From Sphingomonas sp. PP-CE-3G-477 (GTDB taxonomy: Bacteria > Pseudomonadota > Alphaproteobacteria > Sphingomonadales > Sphingomonadaceae), in NCBI RefSeq assembly GCF_003050745.1, contig NZ_QAOF01000001.1:248001-312000 (forward strand): 64,000 bases of DNA, written 5' to 3'. The position numbers and the translations under genes are program-made. This document shows positions 54,764 to 63,498 of the stretch, piece after piece; the first letter of the stretch is position 1; every line of letters begins with the position of its first letter. The notes under the pieces are model-generated. The model searched no databases, was not told the origin of the DNA, and saw only the letters and a list, made by a program, of their open reading frames with translations.

Positions 54764-56329
54764 ATGTTCGCCACTGCGCTTGATCGTCGCGCGCTGATCG
54801 TCGGCAGCGCCGCACTGTCGGCGATGGCCGCCGTGCCGGCCTTCGCGGCGGGGGAGGGATGGACCAGCGTTCGCCGCTACGGTGCGAAGGGCAATGGCAT
54901 CGCGATCGACTCCGATGCGATCAACCGTGCGATCGACAGCGTCGCGACCAAAGGTGGGGGTACCGTCTACATCCCGCCCGGCACCTATGCCTGCTACACC
55001 ATAAGGCTGAAAAGCAGGGTCACGCTCTACATCGAAAACGGCGCGACGTTGCTCGCTGCGGCGCCGACGACGACACGCGGCTACGACCATGCCGAGCCAA
55101 TCGATCCGGCCATCTCCGGTTTCCAGGACTTCGGCCACAGCCATTGGCGCAACAGCCTGATCTGGGGCGAGGGGCTTCACGATATCGCGATCCTCGGCGG
55201 TGGCCTGATCTGGGGCAAGGGCCTCGGACGCGGGGACGGCAAGGACAATTGGCTGTCCGACCCGACCGGTCCCGGCACCGCGAACAAGGCGATTGGCCTC
55301 AAGAACTGCCACGGCGTCACGCTGCGTGACTTCCGCATGCTGGAAGGCGGCTGGTTCGCGATCCTCGCGACCGGCGTCGACAATATGACGATCGACAATC
55401 TGCTGATCGACACCAACCGCGATGGCATGGACATCGATTGTTGCCGCAACGTCCGCGTCAGCAATTGCACCGTCAACGCGCCGTGGGACGACGCGATCTG
55501 CCCGAAGAGCAGCTTCGCGCTCGGCGAGGCGCGGATCACGGAGAACGTGACGATCTCCGGCTGCGTGGTGATGGGCAATTATCAGGTCGGGTCGGTGCTC
55601 GACGGCAGCTGGCGCCGGATGCCGCCGGCGTTCGCGCCGAAGATCCACGGCCGTATCAAGTGCGGCACCGAGAGCAATGGCGGGTTCCGCAACATCACGG
55701 TCACCAACTGCATTTTCGAGGACAGTCGCGGTCTCGCGTTCGAAACGGTCGACGGTGGCGTGATCGAGGATATCGCGGTCTCGAACATGACGATGCGCGG
55801 GATCGTCGATGCGCCGATCTTCCTGCGGCTGGGCAAGCGGATGCGCGGTCCTGCGGGTCGCCCGATCGGCAGCCTGAAGCGCGTGATGATCGATAATGTC
55901 GTAAGTTCGGGCGCGAACATGCTGCCTTCGGTCATCGCAGGGCTTGCGGATCATCCGATCGAGGACATCGCGATCTCGGACAGCCATTTCCACCATGTCG
56001 GCGGCGCGCCCGCCAGCATGGCGACGCTGCGCCCGCCCGAGGCCGAGCTCGGCTACCCCGAAGCGACGATGTTCGGCGACCTTCCCGCGACCGGCTTTTT
56101 CGCACGTCATGTGCGCGGACTGTCGATGCGCGGCGTGGAAGTTACCACCGCAGCGCTCGATCCGCGACCCGCGATCCGACTGGACGATGTCGTCGATGCC
56201 GATTTCGCCGGCATGCGGCTGCCCGCGGGCGTCGGCTATTCGCTCGACAAGGTGCGCGCCTTCTCCAGCGTCGACGCGCGGGGGCGCAGCGATCGCCGTG
56301 TCGAGGGGTCGTTCACCGGTACCGTCTAG
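54764..56329 (+). CDS. GH28 pectin-type hydrolase (polygalacturonase/rhamnogalacturonase family)
   Basis: This 521-residue right-handed beta-helix enzyme has a Tat-like leader (MFATALDRRALIVGSAALSAMAAVPAFA). YGAKGNG near residue 43 is the usual GH28/pectate-lyase-3 entry motif. Catalytic positions match GH28 loosely: Asp220 in NRDGMDID and the pair Asp242/Asp243 in APWDDAICPKSS. The third block, usually Gly-His-Gly, is replaced by MGNYQVGSV and the RIK block by IHGRIKCGTES, so it is a divergent member. The start at 54764 has GGGAAGAG before it. Exo-acting rhamnogalacturonan or galacturonide release fits the rhamnose genes nearby. It converges on GH10, the two stops sharing the bases CTAG. Confidence 0.85.
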   Translation: MFATALDRRALIVGSAALSAMAAVPAFAAGEGWTSVRRYGAKGNGIAIDSDAINRAIDSVATKGGGTVYIPPGTYACYTIRLKSRVTLYIENGATLLAAAPTTTRGYDHAEPIDPAISGFQDFGHSHWRNSLIWGEGLHDIAILGGGLIWGKGLGRGDGKDNWLSDPTGPGTANKAIGLKNCHGVTLRDFRMLEGGWFAILATGVDNMTIDNLLIDTNRDGMDIDCCRNVRVSNCTVNAPWDDAICPKSSFALGEARITENVTISGCVVMGNYQVGSVLDGSWRRMPPAFAPKIHGRIKCGTESNGGFRNITVTNCIFEDSRGLAFETVDGGVIEDIAVSNMTMRGIVDAPIFLRLGKRMRGPAGRPIGSLKRVMIDNVVSSGANMLPSVIAGLADHPIEDIAISDSHFHHVGGAPASMATLRPPEAELGYPEATMFGDLPATGFFARHVRGLSMRGVEVTTAALDPRPAIRLDDVVDADFAGMRLPAGVGYSLDKVRAFSSVDARGRSDRRVEGSFTGTV

Positions 56330-57459
56330 GCGAATGTCGCCTTTCGTGGCGCGGCTGCAGCGAACGCCGCGGCGATCGCGTCGCGCATCGGCTTGGGCGC
56401 GAACGCCGCGTCATACGGTAGTGGGCGCTTGGGCAGTCCATCCGGGCGTGGCCGCAACTCCTGCAGCCAGCTGTACCGATCGCTCAGCCCCCAGCACATC
56501 ACCGTCCTGCACTGCGGATAGGACAGCATGAGATCGAGATAGGCGCGAGTATGCGCGGCCACCTGACGATCGCGCGGGCCGATGGCGCTCGGCAGGGGAT
56601 TGTCGTGAACGTCGAGTTCGGTGACGAGCAGGTCCAGGCCCATTCCCGTCACCTCGTCGAGAAACCGGCGCCACGCCGTTTCGTCCAGGGCGCCGAGCCC
56701 TGTCGGCGCCTCGCTGTATTTGCTGCCGAGATGGCTCTGCACGCCGAGTGCGGTGACGGGCGTCCCGCGTTTCACGAGCCCTTCCAGCAGTCGGAGCACC
56801 GCGTCGCGGTGTCGGCCGTCGTACGACTGCCAGCTCATGAAGTCGTTGTAGACGAGCTGCGCGCGCGGTGCCGCCGCTCTTGCAGTGTGGAAGGCAAGGT
56901 CGATCGCCGCTTCGGCACCGAGATGTTTCGACAATGCGGTCTCGTGCAACAGCCCCGTGTCGGGATCGACAGCCTCGTTCACGACGTCGAAGCTGTCGAC
57001 CGCGGGGGCATAGCGCCGGACGACGGTATCGATATGAGCGACCAGCAGGCGCGCCGTCTCGGCTTTGGGGTTCGCGCCGTAATCGTGCGTCCGAGTCCAT
57101 TCCGGCATCCAGCGTTCGAATTGCCAGAGCAACGTATGACCGCGGACCCCGAGGCCGGCCCGCCGTGCCCATGCGACGATCGCATCCGCTGCACGAAAAT
57201 CGAAGTTGCGGGCATCGGGCCGTAGCGCGACCCATTTCATGGCGTTTTCGGGAACGACCAAGCCGCATTGTGCGGCGTTCAGGGTGCGATACGCGGGGTT
57301 CGCAAAATTGGAGCCGCCCATCGTGCTGCCAAAGCGGATACCCTTCGCGCGCGCCAGGGCGGCCAGCGATGGGGTGGACATCGCGTCGAGGCGCGCCGAG
57401 CCGGAAGTCAGTGCCAAGGCCGCTCCGCCCAGTATCATCGCCCGTCGATCGACTGTCAT
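56326..57459 (-). CDS. GH10 endo-beta-1,4-xylanase
   Basis: This 377-residue retaining xylanase carries a Tat leader (MTVDRRAMILGGAALALTSG). The start at 57459 follows AGGAGCAGCG; longer in-frame starts add only Arg-rich sequence. Family motifs are VPENAMKWVALRPD, RGHTLLWQ, Glu162 in FDVVNEAVD as acid/base, GVQSHLG, and Glu281 in LLVTELDVHD as nucleophile, with MCWGLSDRYSWL near the end. It has no carbohydrate-binding module. It is alone on its strand and converges on GH28 with a four-base overlap. It would act on xylan, probably supplying oligosaccharides to a TBDR. Confidence 0.94.
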   Translation of the reverse strand: MTVDRRAMILGGAALALTSGSARLDAMSTPSLAALARAKGIRFGSTMGGSNFANPAYRTLNAAQCGLVVPENAMKWVALRPDARNFDFRAADAIVAWARRAGLGVRGHTLLWQFERWMPEWTRTHDYGANPKAETARLLVAHIDTVVRRYAPAVDSFDVVNEAVDPDTGLLHETALSKHLGAEAAIDLAFHTARAAAPRAQLVYNDFMSWQSYDGRHRDAVLRLLEGLVKRGTPVTALGVQSHLGSKYSEAPTGLGALDETAWRRFLDEVTGMGLDLLVTELDVHDNPLPSAIGPRDRQVAAHTRAYLDLMLSYPQCRTVMCWGLSDRYSWLQELRPRPDGLPKRPLPYDAAFAPKPMRDAIAAAFAAAAPRKATFA

Positions 57460-57632
57460 CGCTGCTCCTGACTGCCGCCGCGCTACGTCGCGACGATCAT
57501 TGCTATGCTTGCCAGCCTGCTTACCACTCACGCACCCAGGCGTTCAACGCGGCCTTCAGTCACTTGATCCGTCGAGATGATGCGCAACCCGGACGGAGTT
57601 TCCGGAGCACGACGACACCGCTGCGCGCTCGT

Positions 57633-58469
57633 TCAACGATCTAGATCCTCGACCAGCGCGCGCAGGCGTTCGGCGGATGCGGGGGAGGCTGGATTGTAGA
57701 TGATCATGCCCAGTTCGGGGCGCCCCTCCACGGTGAACGACGAGAACTCCATTTCGAGCAGTCCGGCATCGGGGTGATGGATCCGCTTCACTCCCTCGCC
57801 GTGGGATACGACGTCGTTGTCCCGCCAGAATGCTTCGAACTCGGGACTGATCCGGCTCAGTTCGGCAACCAGCCGAGCGGCCTCCGCACTGGTACCGGCA
57901 CCCGCGCGAGCCACATCCGCACGGAAGGCGCCGACCACGAACCGGCCTATGGACTCCCAGTCCGCATTTCTTGCACGCACGCGATCGTTGCCGAACATGA
58001 GGCGCAGGATATTGCGCCCTTCGCGCGGCAGTTTGGAATAGTCGGTCAGCATCAGCGCGGCCGCCCGGTTCCAGCCGACCACGTCCCACAGCGCCGTCTT
58101 GATGATTGCCGGGCTGAGCGGCATGCCGTCGAGCGTGCGTTGCAGGCGCGGACTGATACCGTCGACCGCTCGGTAGCGTGCCTCCGGCGGACGGCCGAGA
58201 CCCAGCATGTACAGATGCTCGCGCTCGGGCTCGGTCAGCATCAGCCCCTTGGCGATGCGGTCGAGCACGTCTGCGGATGGCGCCCCGCCGCGGCCCTGTT
58301 CCAGCCAGGTATACCAGGTCGGGCTGATGTTCGCCCGGCTCGCCACCTCCTCGCGCCGCAATCCGGGGGTCCGTCGCCGCCCGCCCACGAAGCCGAATGC
58401 CACCGGGTCGAGGCGGGTGCGGCGATCGCGAAGATAGGTGCCCAGCGGGTTGGTCGTCTGGCCAGCCAT
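57633..58469 (-). CDS. XRE-family regulator with MmyB-like ligand domain
   Basis: This 278-residue protein has an N-terminal helix-turn-helix (about 10-75: LGTYLRDRR, RREEVASRANISPTWYTWLEQGRG, LDRIAKGLMLTEPEREHL) and a PAS-like MmyB domain (about 105-275) with GISPRLQRTLDGMPLSPAII, WDVVGWNRAA, LRLMFGND and the C-terminal FSSFTVEGRPELGMIIYNP. I start it at MAGQTTNPLG because upstream codons are in the divergent promoter. Regulators of this type usually control the divergent oxidoreductase gene; here that is the epimerase at 58565. The ligand is unknown; fatty acids have been seen in MmyB domains. Confidence 0.88.
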   Translation of the reverse strand: MAGQTTNPLGTYLRDRRTRLDPVAFGFVGGRRRTPGLRREEVASRANISPTWYTWLEQGRGGAPSADVLDRIAKGLMLTEPEREHLYMLGLGRPPEARYRAVDGISPRLQRTLDGMPLSPAIIKTALWDVVGWNRAAALMLTDYSKLPREGRNILRLMFGNDRVRARNADWESIGRFVVGAFRADVARAGAGTSAEAARLVAELSRISPEFEAFWRDNDVVSHGEGVKRIHHPDAGLLEMEFSSFTVEGRPELGMIIYNPASPASAERLRALVEDLDR

Positions 58470-58564
58470 TGATCGATCCTGTTGGTCGTTATACCTCGAT
58501 AAAGTCACTACTTTAACATGACGCACCGATGCGTGAAATGCCGATCTCAACCAAGGAGATCTTC
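58470..58564. promoter_or_regulatory. Divergent XRE / epimerase control region
   Basis: The 95-base gap contains TAAAGT-CACT-ACTTTA (58500-58515), a perfect six-base inverted repeat with a four-base spacer. A dimeric helix-turn-helix protein could bind it, and the divergent regulator is the natural candidate. AAGGAGAT precedes the epimerase ATG. Confidence 0.55.
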
Positions 58565-59467
58565 ATGCGCGTATTCTTGACTGGTGCGACGGGTTTCATC
58601 GGCTCTCGCATCCTCCCCGAACTTATCGCGGCCGGTCATCAGGTCGTCGGTAATACCCGATCCGACGCCGGTGCACGCCGGCTCGAGGCGGCTGGTGCGG
58701 AGGTGCACCGCGGCGACCTCGACGATCCTGCGGGGTTGGCGAGGGGAGCGGAAGGGGCCGATGCTGTCATCCATACCGCTTTCGATCATGACTTCTCGCG
58801 CTTCGTGGAAGCCTGCGAGAAGGATGGACGCGTCATCCGCGCGCTCGGGGACGTGCTCGCGGCGTCGAATCGCCCTCTCATCATCACCTCGGGGGTCGCG
58901 CTGGGCACGCCGGCGCCGGGTCAGGCCGCACGCGAGGACGTCTTCAACCGCGACGATCCGATCCCTCGCGTCGCGAGCGAACTGGCCGGCGAAGCCGTTG
59001 GCGCGCGCGGCGTCTCGGTCGCCGTCGTCCGCCTGCCGCAGGTCCATGATCCGGTGAAGCAGGGTCTGATCTCGCCACTGATCGATCTCGCGCGGGAGAA
59101 GCGCGTGTCGCCCTATGTCGACGAGGGGCGCAACCGTTGGTGCGCTGCCGCGGTCGAGGATGTCGCCCGCCTCTATGTCCTCGCGCTCGAGCAGCACGTA
59201 CCGGGCGCGCGGTGGCATGCGGTGGCCGAGGAGGCGATCCCTATGCGTTCGATCGCCGAGGCGGTGGGCGTAGGGCTGGACGTTCCCGTCGTCTCGATGA
59301 CGCAGGCGGAAGCCGCAGAGCATTTCGGGTGGATGGCACGGTTCGCCAGCCTCGATATGCCCGCCTCGAGCGCGATCACGCGCGAACGACTCGGCTGGCG
59401 ACCAGCCGGCCCGACGCTGCTCGATGACCTCGGGCGGATGGACTATTCGGCGGTCTCCCCGGCCTGA
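58565..59467 (+). CDS. NAD-dependent epimerase/dehydratase family (atypical extended SDR)
   Basis: This 300-residue protein begins MRVFLTGATGFIGSRILPELIAAGH, the Rossmann motif of extended SDRs. It then has DLDDPAGLARGAEGADAVIHTAF and ITSGVALGT, but the usual Tyr-x-x-x-Lys pair is not evident (EDVFNRDDPIPRVASELAGE instead), as in many atypical NAD(P)-binding members that act as reductases or sensors. WCAAAVEDVARLYVLALEQ and ITRERLGWRPAGPTLLDDL are typical of the group near YwnB/NmrA-like reductases. It pairs with the divergent XRE regulator, a common arrangement. Substrate unknown. Confidence 0.85.
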   Translation: MRVFLTGATGFIGSRILPELIAAGHQVVGNTRSDAGARRLEAAGAEVHRGDLDDPAGLARGAEGADAVIHTAFDHDFSRFVEACEKDGRVIRALGDVLAASNRPLIITSGVALGTPAPGQAAREDVFNRDDPIPRVASELAGEAVGARGVSVAVVRLPQVHDPVKQGLISPLIDLAREKRVSPYVDEGRNRWCAAAVEDVARLYVLALEQHVPGARWHAVAEEAIPMRSIAEAVGVGLDVPVVSMTQAEAAEHFGWMARFASLDMPASSAITRERLGWRPAGPTLLDDLGRMDYSAVSPA

Positions 59468-59670
59468 ACCACTGCCGCCCGGGGCGCGCGGCAGATAAGG
59501 TGAGCCAGCGCGAGAGAACCGGCGTCGCCTCGGCGCCGCTCTCTCGCGCCTTCCCCGTCACGCAAATGTCGGCGCAGGCACTCATACGCGTCGACGGCGG
59601 CGTCGTGCTCTCGATAAAGGGCGTTTCGCCTAGGGGCTTAGCGGGTAAAAGGCGCACCATTGCTTCAACG

Positions 59671-62172
59671 ATGCGTGAGTGCGCAGCCCTGACTTTCCTG
59701 ACGACAGAACAGCTCGACGCGGACAATGCGCGTCTGCGCGCACGGGTTGCCGAGCTGGAGACCCGCCAGAACGCGCTTGCCAGCGGCGCGGCGCGGCAAC
59801 GGGCGATCTTCGAAAGCACGACCGACATCGCCATGGTCATCACCGATCCGGCCGGGATCATCACCGACTGGAACCCTGGCGCGGAGCGGGTGATGGGATG
59901 GACTGCGGCCGAAATGATCGGTCGCGACGCGGAACGTTTCTTTACGCCTGAGGACCGGGCCAGCGGTCGCATCGATCAGGAAATGAAACTGGCGTTGCAA
60001 GACGGGCGTGCCTCGGACGAGCGTTGGCATCTGCGCAAGAGCGGCCAGCGTTTCTGGGCCTCCGGCGAGCTGTTGCCGTTGCACGACGGCGGCCACGAGC
60101 ATTTGGGCTTCGTCAAGATCCTGCGCGACCGCACCGATGCCCATGTCGCGGGCGCGGCGCTGAAGCAGGTCAAGGAGCGCTTCCAGACCGTTCTCGAAAC
60201 GGTCGATTCCGCGTTCGCGATCATCGAGGTCAAGTTCGATGGCGACGATCGACCGGTCGACTACCGCTTCATCGAAGCCAATCCCGCGTTCGAACGACAG
60301 TCGGGCGCCGACCTTCGCGGGAAATGGGTCACCGAACACGCCCCGGACCTGGAGCGGTTCTGGTTCGAGACCTATGGCCGGGTGGCGAAAACGCGCGAGC
60401 CCGCCAATTTCGAAAGCTATGCGGAAGGGTTCGGTCGCTGGTTCGAGGTGCGGGCGGTCCCGGTGGGCAATCCCGAAGACCTTCAGATCGCAATCCTGTT
60501 CAACGATGTCACCGAACGTCGCGAAGCCGAGCAGCGGTTGCGTGCCAGCGAGGCGTTGGCGCGCGAGAACGTCGAGCGTGTGCAGCTCGCATTGGCGGCC
60601 GGTGCGATCATCGGCACCTGGCACTGGGACCTGCCCAGCGACCAGTTCGCGATCGACGAGGGGTTTGCCAACGCCTTCGGCATCGATCCGGCCTTGGGTC
60701 GAGAAGGTATACCGCTCGCCCAGATCGTCGCGACCGTCCATCCGGACGATCAGGAGGGATTGGCGAACGCGATCAACGACGTGATCGCGCGCGGGGGCTC
60801 CTATGCCCATCAATACCGGGTCCGCCGTGTCGATGGGCATTATTACTGGATAGAGGCGAACGGCCGTGTCGATCATGGGCCCGATGGCACTCCGCTCAGG
60901 TTTCCAGGCGTCCTGATCGACGTGGAGGCGCGGCGCACCGTCGAGGCCGAGCGTGACACCGCGATCGCGGCGTTGCGGTCCCTCAACGAGCATCTCGAGC
61001 AGCGCGTCGCCGATCGCACGGGTGAACTCGTGCGGGCCGAGGATGCGTTGCGCCAGTCGCAGAAGGTCGAGGCGATCGGCCAGCTTACCGGCGGCGTCGC
61101 GCATGATTTCAACAACCTGCTGACGGTGATACGTGGATCGGTGGATCTTCTTCGCCGGCCGGGTATCTCGGATGAGCGTCGCGAGCGCTATATCGATGCG
61201 ATCTCGGATACGGCGGATCGCGCGGCCAAGCTGACCGGGCAATTGCTTGCCTTCGCGCGCCGACAGTCGCTGACCCCCGAGGTCTTCGATGCCGCCGCCA
61301 GCGTGCGGACGATCAGCGACATGGTGCGGACCCTGACCGGCTCCCGGATCCAGGTCACGGTGCTGCTGCCATCCGAACCATGCCATATCGACGCCGATCG
61401 CAGCCAGTTCGATACCGCGATCGTCAACATGGCCGTCAACGCCCGCGACGCGATGAAGGGGAGCGGCGAGCTGACGATATCGGTCGGCGAAACTGCCGAG
61501 ATGCCCGCCATCCGATCGCATCCGGCGGTGTCCGGTGCGTTCGTCACGGTGTGCCTGGCGGACAGCGGCCCCGGTATTCCCGCCGACCGGATCGACCAGA
61601 TCTTCGAACCCTTCTTCACTACCAAGGGCGTGGGCGAGGGGACCGGGCTGGGATTGAGCCAGGTTTTCGGCTTCACCAAACAGTCGGGCGGGGACATCTT
61701 CGTCGAAAGCATCGAAGGCGAGGGTGCGACCTTCACGATGTACCTGCCTCGCGTGGATCAGGTGTCGGGCGGCGTAACGGAGGCTGGCGACACGTCGCTG
61801 CTGCTCGGCGAGGGCGCCTGCGTTCTGGTGGTCGAGGACAATGCGGAAGTCGGCATGTTCGCGACGCAGGCTTTGGCGGAGTTGGGATACGACACCGTCC
61901 TCGCGATGAACGGCGATCGGGCGCTCGCCGAACTGGCATCCGGCGCAGATCGGTTCGACGTCGTGTTCTCCGATGTCATGATGCCCGGTATGTCCGGTGT
62001 GGAACTCGGCCAGGAGATCGCCCGCCTCTATCCGACGCTGCCGGTCATGCTGACCAGCGGCTACAGCGAGGTTCTCGCGCAGAGCGGTACGCACGGGTTC
62101 GATCTGCTGCACAAGCCGTATTCCATCGATGCGCTGTCCCGGGCCCTGAGGAAGGTGTCGCGACCTCGGTGA
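59671..62172 (+). CDS. Hybrid sensor histidine kinase: three PAS domains, HisKA, HATPase, receiver
   Basis: The product is 833 residues with no membrane segment, so it is a cytoplasmic sensor. A short coiled coil (LDADNARLRARVAELETRQ) leads into PAS1 (about 42-160), PAS2 (about 170-285) and PAS3 with PAC (about 305-430), a second coiled coil, the HisKA box with His478 in GGVAHDFNNLLT, the ATPase domain (NMAVNARDAM, DSGPGIP, GTGLGLSQVFGF) and a C-terminal receiver with Asp768 in FSDVMMPGMSG and Lys in LHKPY. This HWE-free, FixL-like layout is common in alphaproteobacteria. None of the PAS domains shows the LOV cysteine motif. The start is uncertain: a GTG at 59500 or ATG at 59566 would add up to 57 residues, and no start has a good ribosome site. 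The signal and output are unknown. Confidence 0.88.
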   Translation: MRECAALTFLTTEQLDADNARLRARVAELETRQNALASGAARQRAIFESTTDIAMVITDPAGIITDWNPGAERVMGWTAAEMIGRDAERFFTPEDRASGRIDQEMKLALQDGRASDERWHLRKSGQRFWASGELLPLHDGGHEHLGFVKILRDRTDAHVAGAALKQVKERFQTVLETVDSAFAIIEVKFDGDDRPVDYRFIEANPAFERQSGADLRGKWVTEHAPDLERFWFETYGRVAKTREPANFESYAEGFGRWFEVRAVPVGNPEDLQIAILFNDVTERREAEQRLRASEALARENVERVQLALAAGAIIGTWHWDLPSDQFAIDEGFANAFGIDPALGREGIPLAQIVATVHPDDQEGLANAINDVIARGGSYAHQYRVRRVDGHYYWIEANGRVDHGPDGTPLRFPGVLIDVEARRTVEAERDTAIAALRSLNEHLEQRVADRTGELVRAEDALRQSQKVEAIGQLTGGVAHDFNNLLTVIRGSVDLLRRPGISDERRERYIDAISDTADRAAKLTGQLLAFARRQSLTPEVFDAAASVRTISDMVRTLTGSRIQVTVLLPSEPCHIDADRSQFDTAIVNMAVNARDAMKGSGELTISVGETAEMPAIRSHPAVSGAFVTVCLADSGPGIPADRIDQIFEPFFTTKGVGEGTGLGLSQVFGFTKQSGGDIFVESIEGEGATFTMYLPRVDQVSGGVTEAGDTSLLLGEGACVLVVEDNAEVGMFATQALAELGYDTVLAMNGDRALAELASGADRFDVVFSDVMMPGMSGVELGQEIARLYPTLPVMLTSGYSEVLAQSGTHGFDLLHKPYSIDALSRALRKVSRPR

Positions 62173-62273
62173 CGCGGGCAGGAGCCTGTTCGTCGGCGCG
62201 AGGCACCGCGCGCGGTGAGCTCAACCTCCGGGCGAAGCCACGGAAACATCGGTCCATCCCCGAGTTGGTTCGG

Positions 62274-62301
62274 ATCGTGCATCGCGCATCGTGCATCGTG
62301 C
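62274..62301. repeat. 7-bp tandem repeat, four copies
   Basis: ATCGTGC is repeated four times head to tail (second copy ATCGCGC) in the gap between the kinase and the HAD gene, ending 28 bases before the HAD start. It may be simple slippage; I see no hairpin or binding-site logic. Confidence 0.8.
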
Positions 62302-62329
62302 ACCATGCTTCGCCCGGAAGGCCGCACTT

Positions 62330-63010
62330 ATGACCAGACGCCCGTTGATCGTATTCGACGTCAACGAGACGTTGCTCGACATCGACAGCCTCGAACTGCT
62401 GTTCGCCGAAATCTTCGCGGCCCCGGCGCGCATGCGCGAATGGTTCGCACAGCTGATCCTGTATTCGCAGTCGCTTTCGCTCGCGGGACTTTATGTTCCG
62501 TTCGGAACGCTGGGAGGCGGTGTGCTGCGGATGCTCGGTCAGGTTCACGGCGTCGCGGTGACCGACGACCACGTCCGCGAGCTTGGCAGGCTGATCGCGG
62601 ACATGCCCGTGCATGCGGATGTTGCCGCGGGCCTGACATTGCTTAGGGACGCCGGGTTTTCGTTGGTCACGCTCACCAACTCGCCGAAGGGTGTCGGGCC
62701 GGACGCGCTCGACAAGGCAGGGCTGGGATCGATGTTCGAACGGCGTTTCACGGTGGATACCGTGCGAGGGTTCAAGCCGGCGCCTGCAACCTATCGCCAC
62801 GTCGCCGATGCGATGGTGGCGGTTCCGCGCGATACGTGGCTGATGGCGGCGCATACCTGGGACACGATCGGCGCGCAGTCGTTCGGGTGGAACGCGGCAC
62901 TGATCACGCGCCGCGTGAACGCGCCGCTGCCGATCGACGGTGTTCCGCAGCCTACGCTCATCGCCCACGACGTCGAGGATGCGGCGCAGGCGATCGTGTC
63001 CCGACCGTAG
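62330..63010 (+). CDS. Haloacid dehalogenase, type II (HAD superfamily)
   Basis: This 226-residue protein has HAD motif I as FDVNETLLDI (nucleophile Asp, the Asn at +2 position being typical of type II 2-haloacid dehalogenases), motif II LTNSPKG, the Lys in GFKPAPATY, and motif IV MAAHTWDTIGAQ. Length is right for the L-2-haloacid dehalogenase group. I start it at MTRRPLIVFD, since upstream codons are repeat-derived. Real substrate may be a haloacid or a phosphate ester; sequence alone does not settle it. Its neighbours give no pathway clue. Confidence 0.88.
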   Translation: MTRRPLIVFDVNETLLDIDSLELLFAEIFAAPARMREWFAQLILYSQSLSLAGLYVPFGTLGGGVLRMLGQVHGVAVTDDHVRELGRLIADMPVHADVAAGLTLLRDAGFSLVTLTNSPKGVGPDALDKAGLGSMFERRFTVDTVRGFKPAPATYRHVADAMVAVPRDTWLMAAHTWDTIGAQSFGWNAALITRRVNAPLPIDGVPQPTLIAHDVEDAAQAIVSRP

Positions 63011-63086
63011 CGTCGCCGCAAGGCTTCCCGGCAGGACGAGACCGGAACGCGTGGATTGGCACGACAAGCGTGCTATGGCCGCGCGC

Positions 63087-63407
63087 ATGTCGAACATCCG
63101 CAGCAATACCGGTACCGTCGAGGTCGACGGCATCTCATACGACTGGCAACTCCAGCGCGAGCCGCAATGGTCCGATGCCGAAGGCTGGAAGGGCATGATG
63201 GTGTCCTTGCGCGAGAAGGATACCCAGCGGGAGGCGGTGCTGGAATTTCCTGCGCCCAAACGCCTCTTGAAGGGATTGCCGCGGGGGCGGCTCCAGATCG
63301 ACGATCCGACCATATCCCGTGGCGTCAGGGCAGCGTTGCTCGCGGGATGGGAGCCGATGTCACGTGGCAAGCCGATGATCTTCACGGTAGACGCCGAAGG
63401 GAATTAG
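63087..63407 (+). CDS. Small conserved-looking hypothetical protein
   Basis: This 106-residue protein begins MSNIRSNTGTVEVDGISYDW; an ATG four codons earlier (63075) is also possible. It has beta-rich character (YDWQLQREPQ, MVSLREK, EAVLEFP), then KRLLKGLPRGRLQIDDPTIS and a helical tail (VRAALLAGWEPMSRGKPMIF). There is no signal peptide, membrane segment or cysteine. I do not recognise a characterised family. Codon usage looks native, with G or C dominating the third position, and the gene follows the HAD gene on the same strand after 76 bases. Confidence 0.7.
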   Translation: MSNIRSNTGTVEVDGISYDWQLQREPQWSDAEGWKGMMVSLREKDTQREAVLEFPAPKRLLKGLPRGRLQIDDPTISRGVRAALLAGWEPMSRGKPMIFTVDAEGN

Positions 63408-63498
63408 GGTTTCCGCCCCCGCGTGGAAATCAAGACGTCGCCGGGTTCGCCGTGCCGACCTGTTCCCAAGTCCCCAGCAAAGGACCGCCCCAAGCGGA

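Noticed and set aside
59665..62112. Open frame of about 815 codons opposite the histidine kinase
   Set aside because: The kinase strand has every catalytic motif in order; the opposite product shows none.
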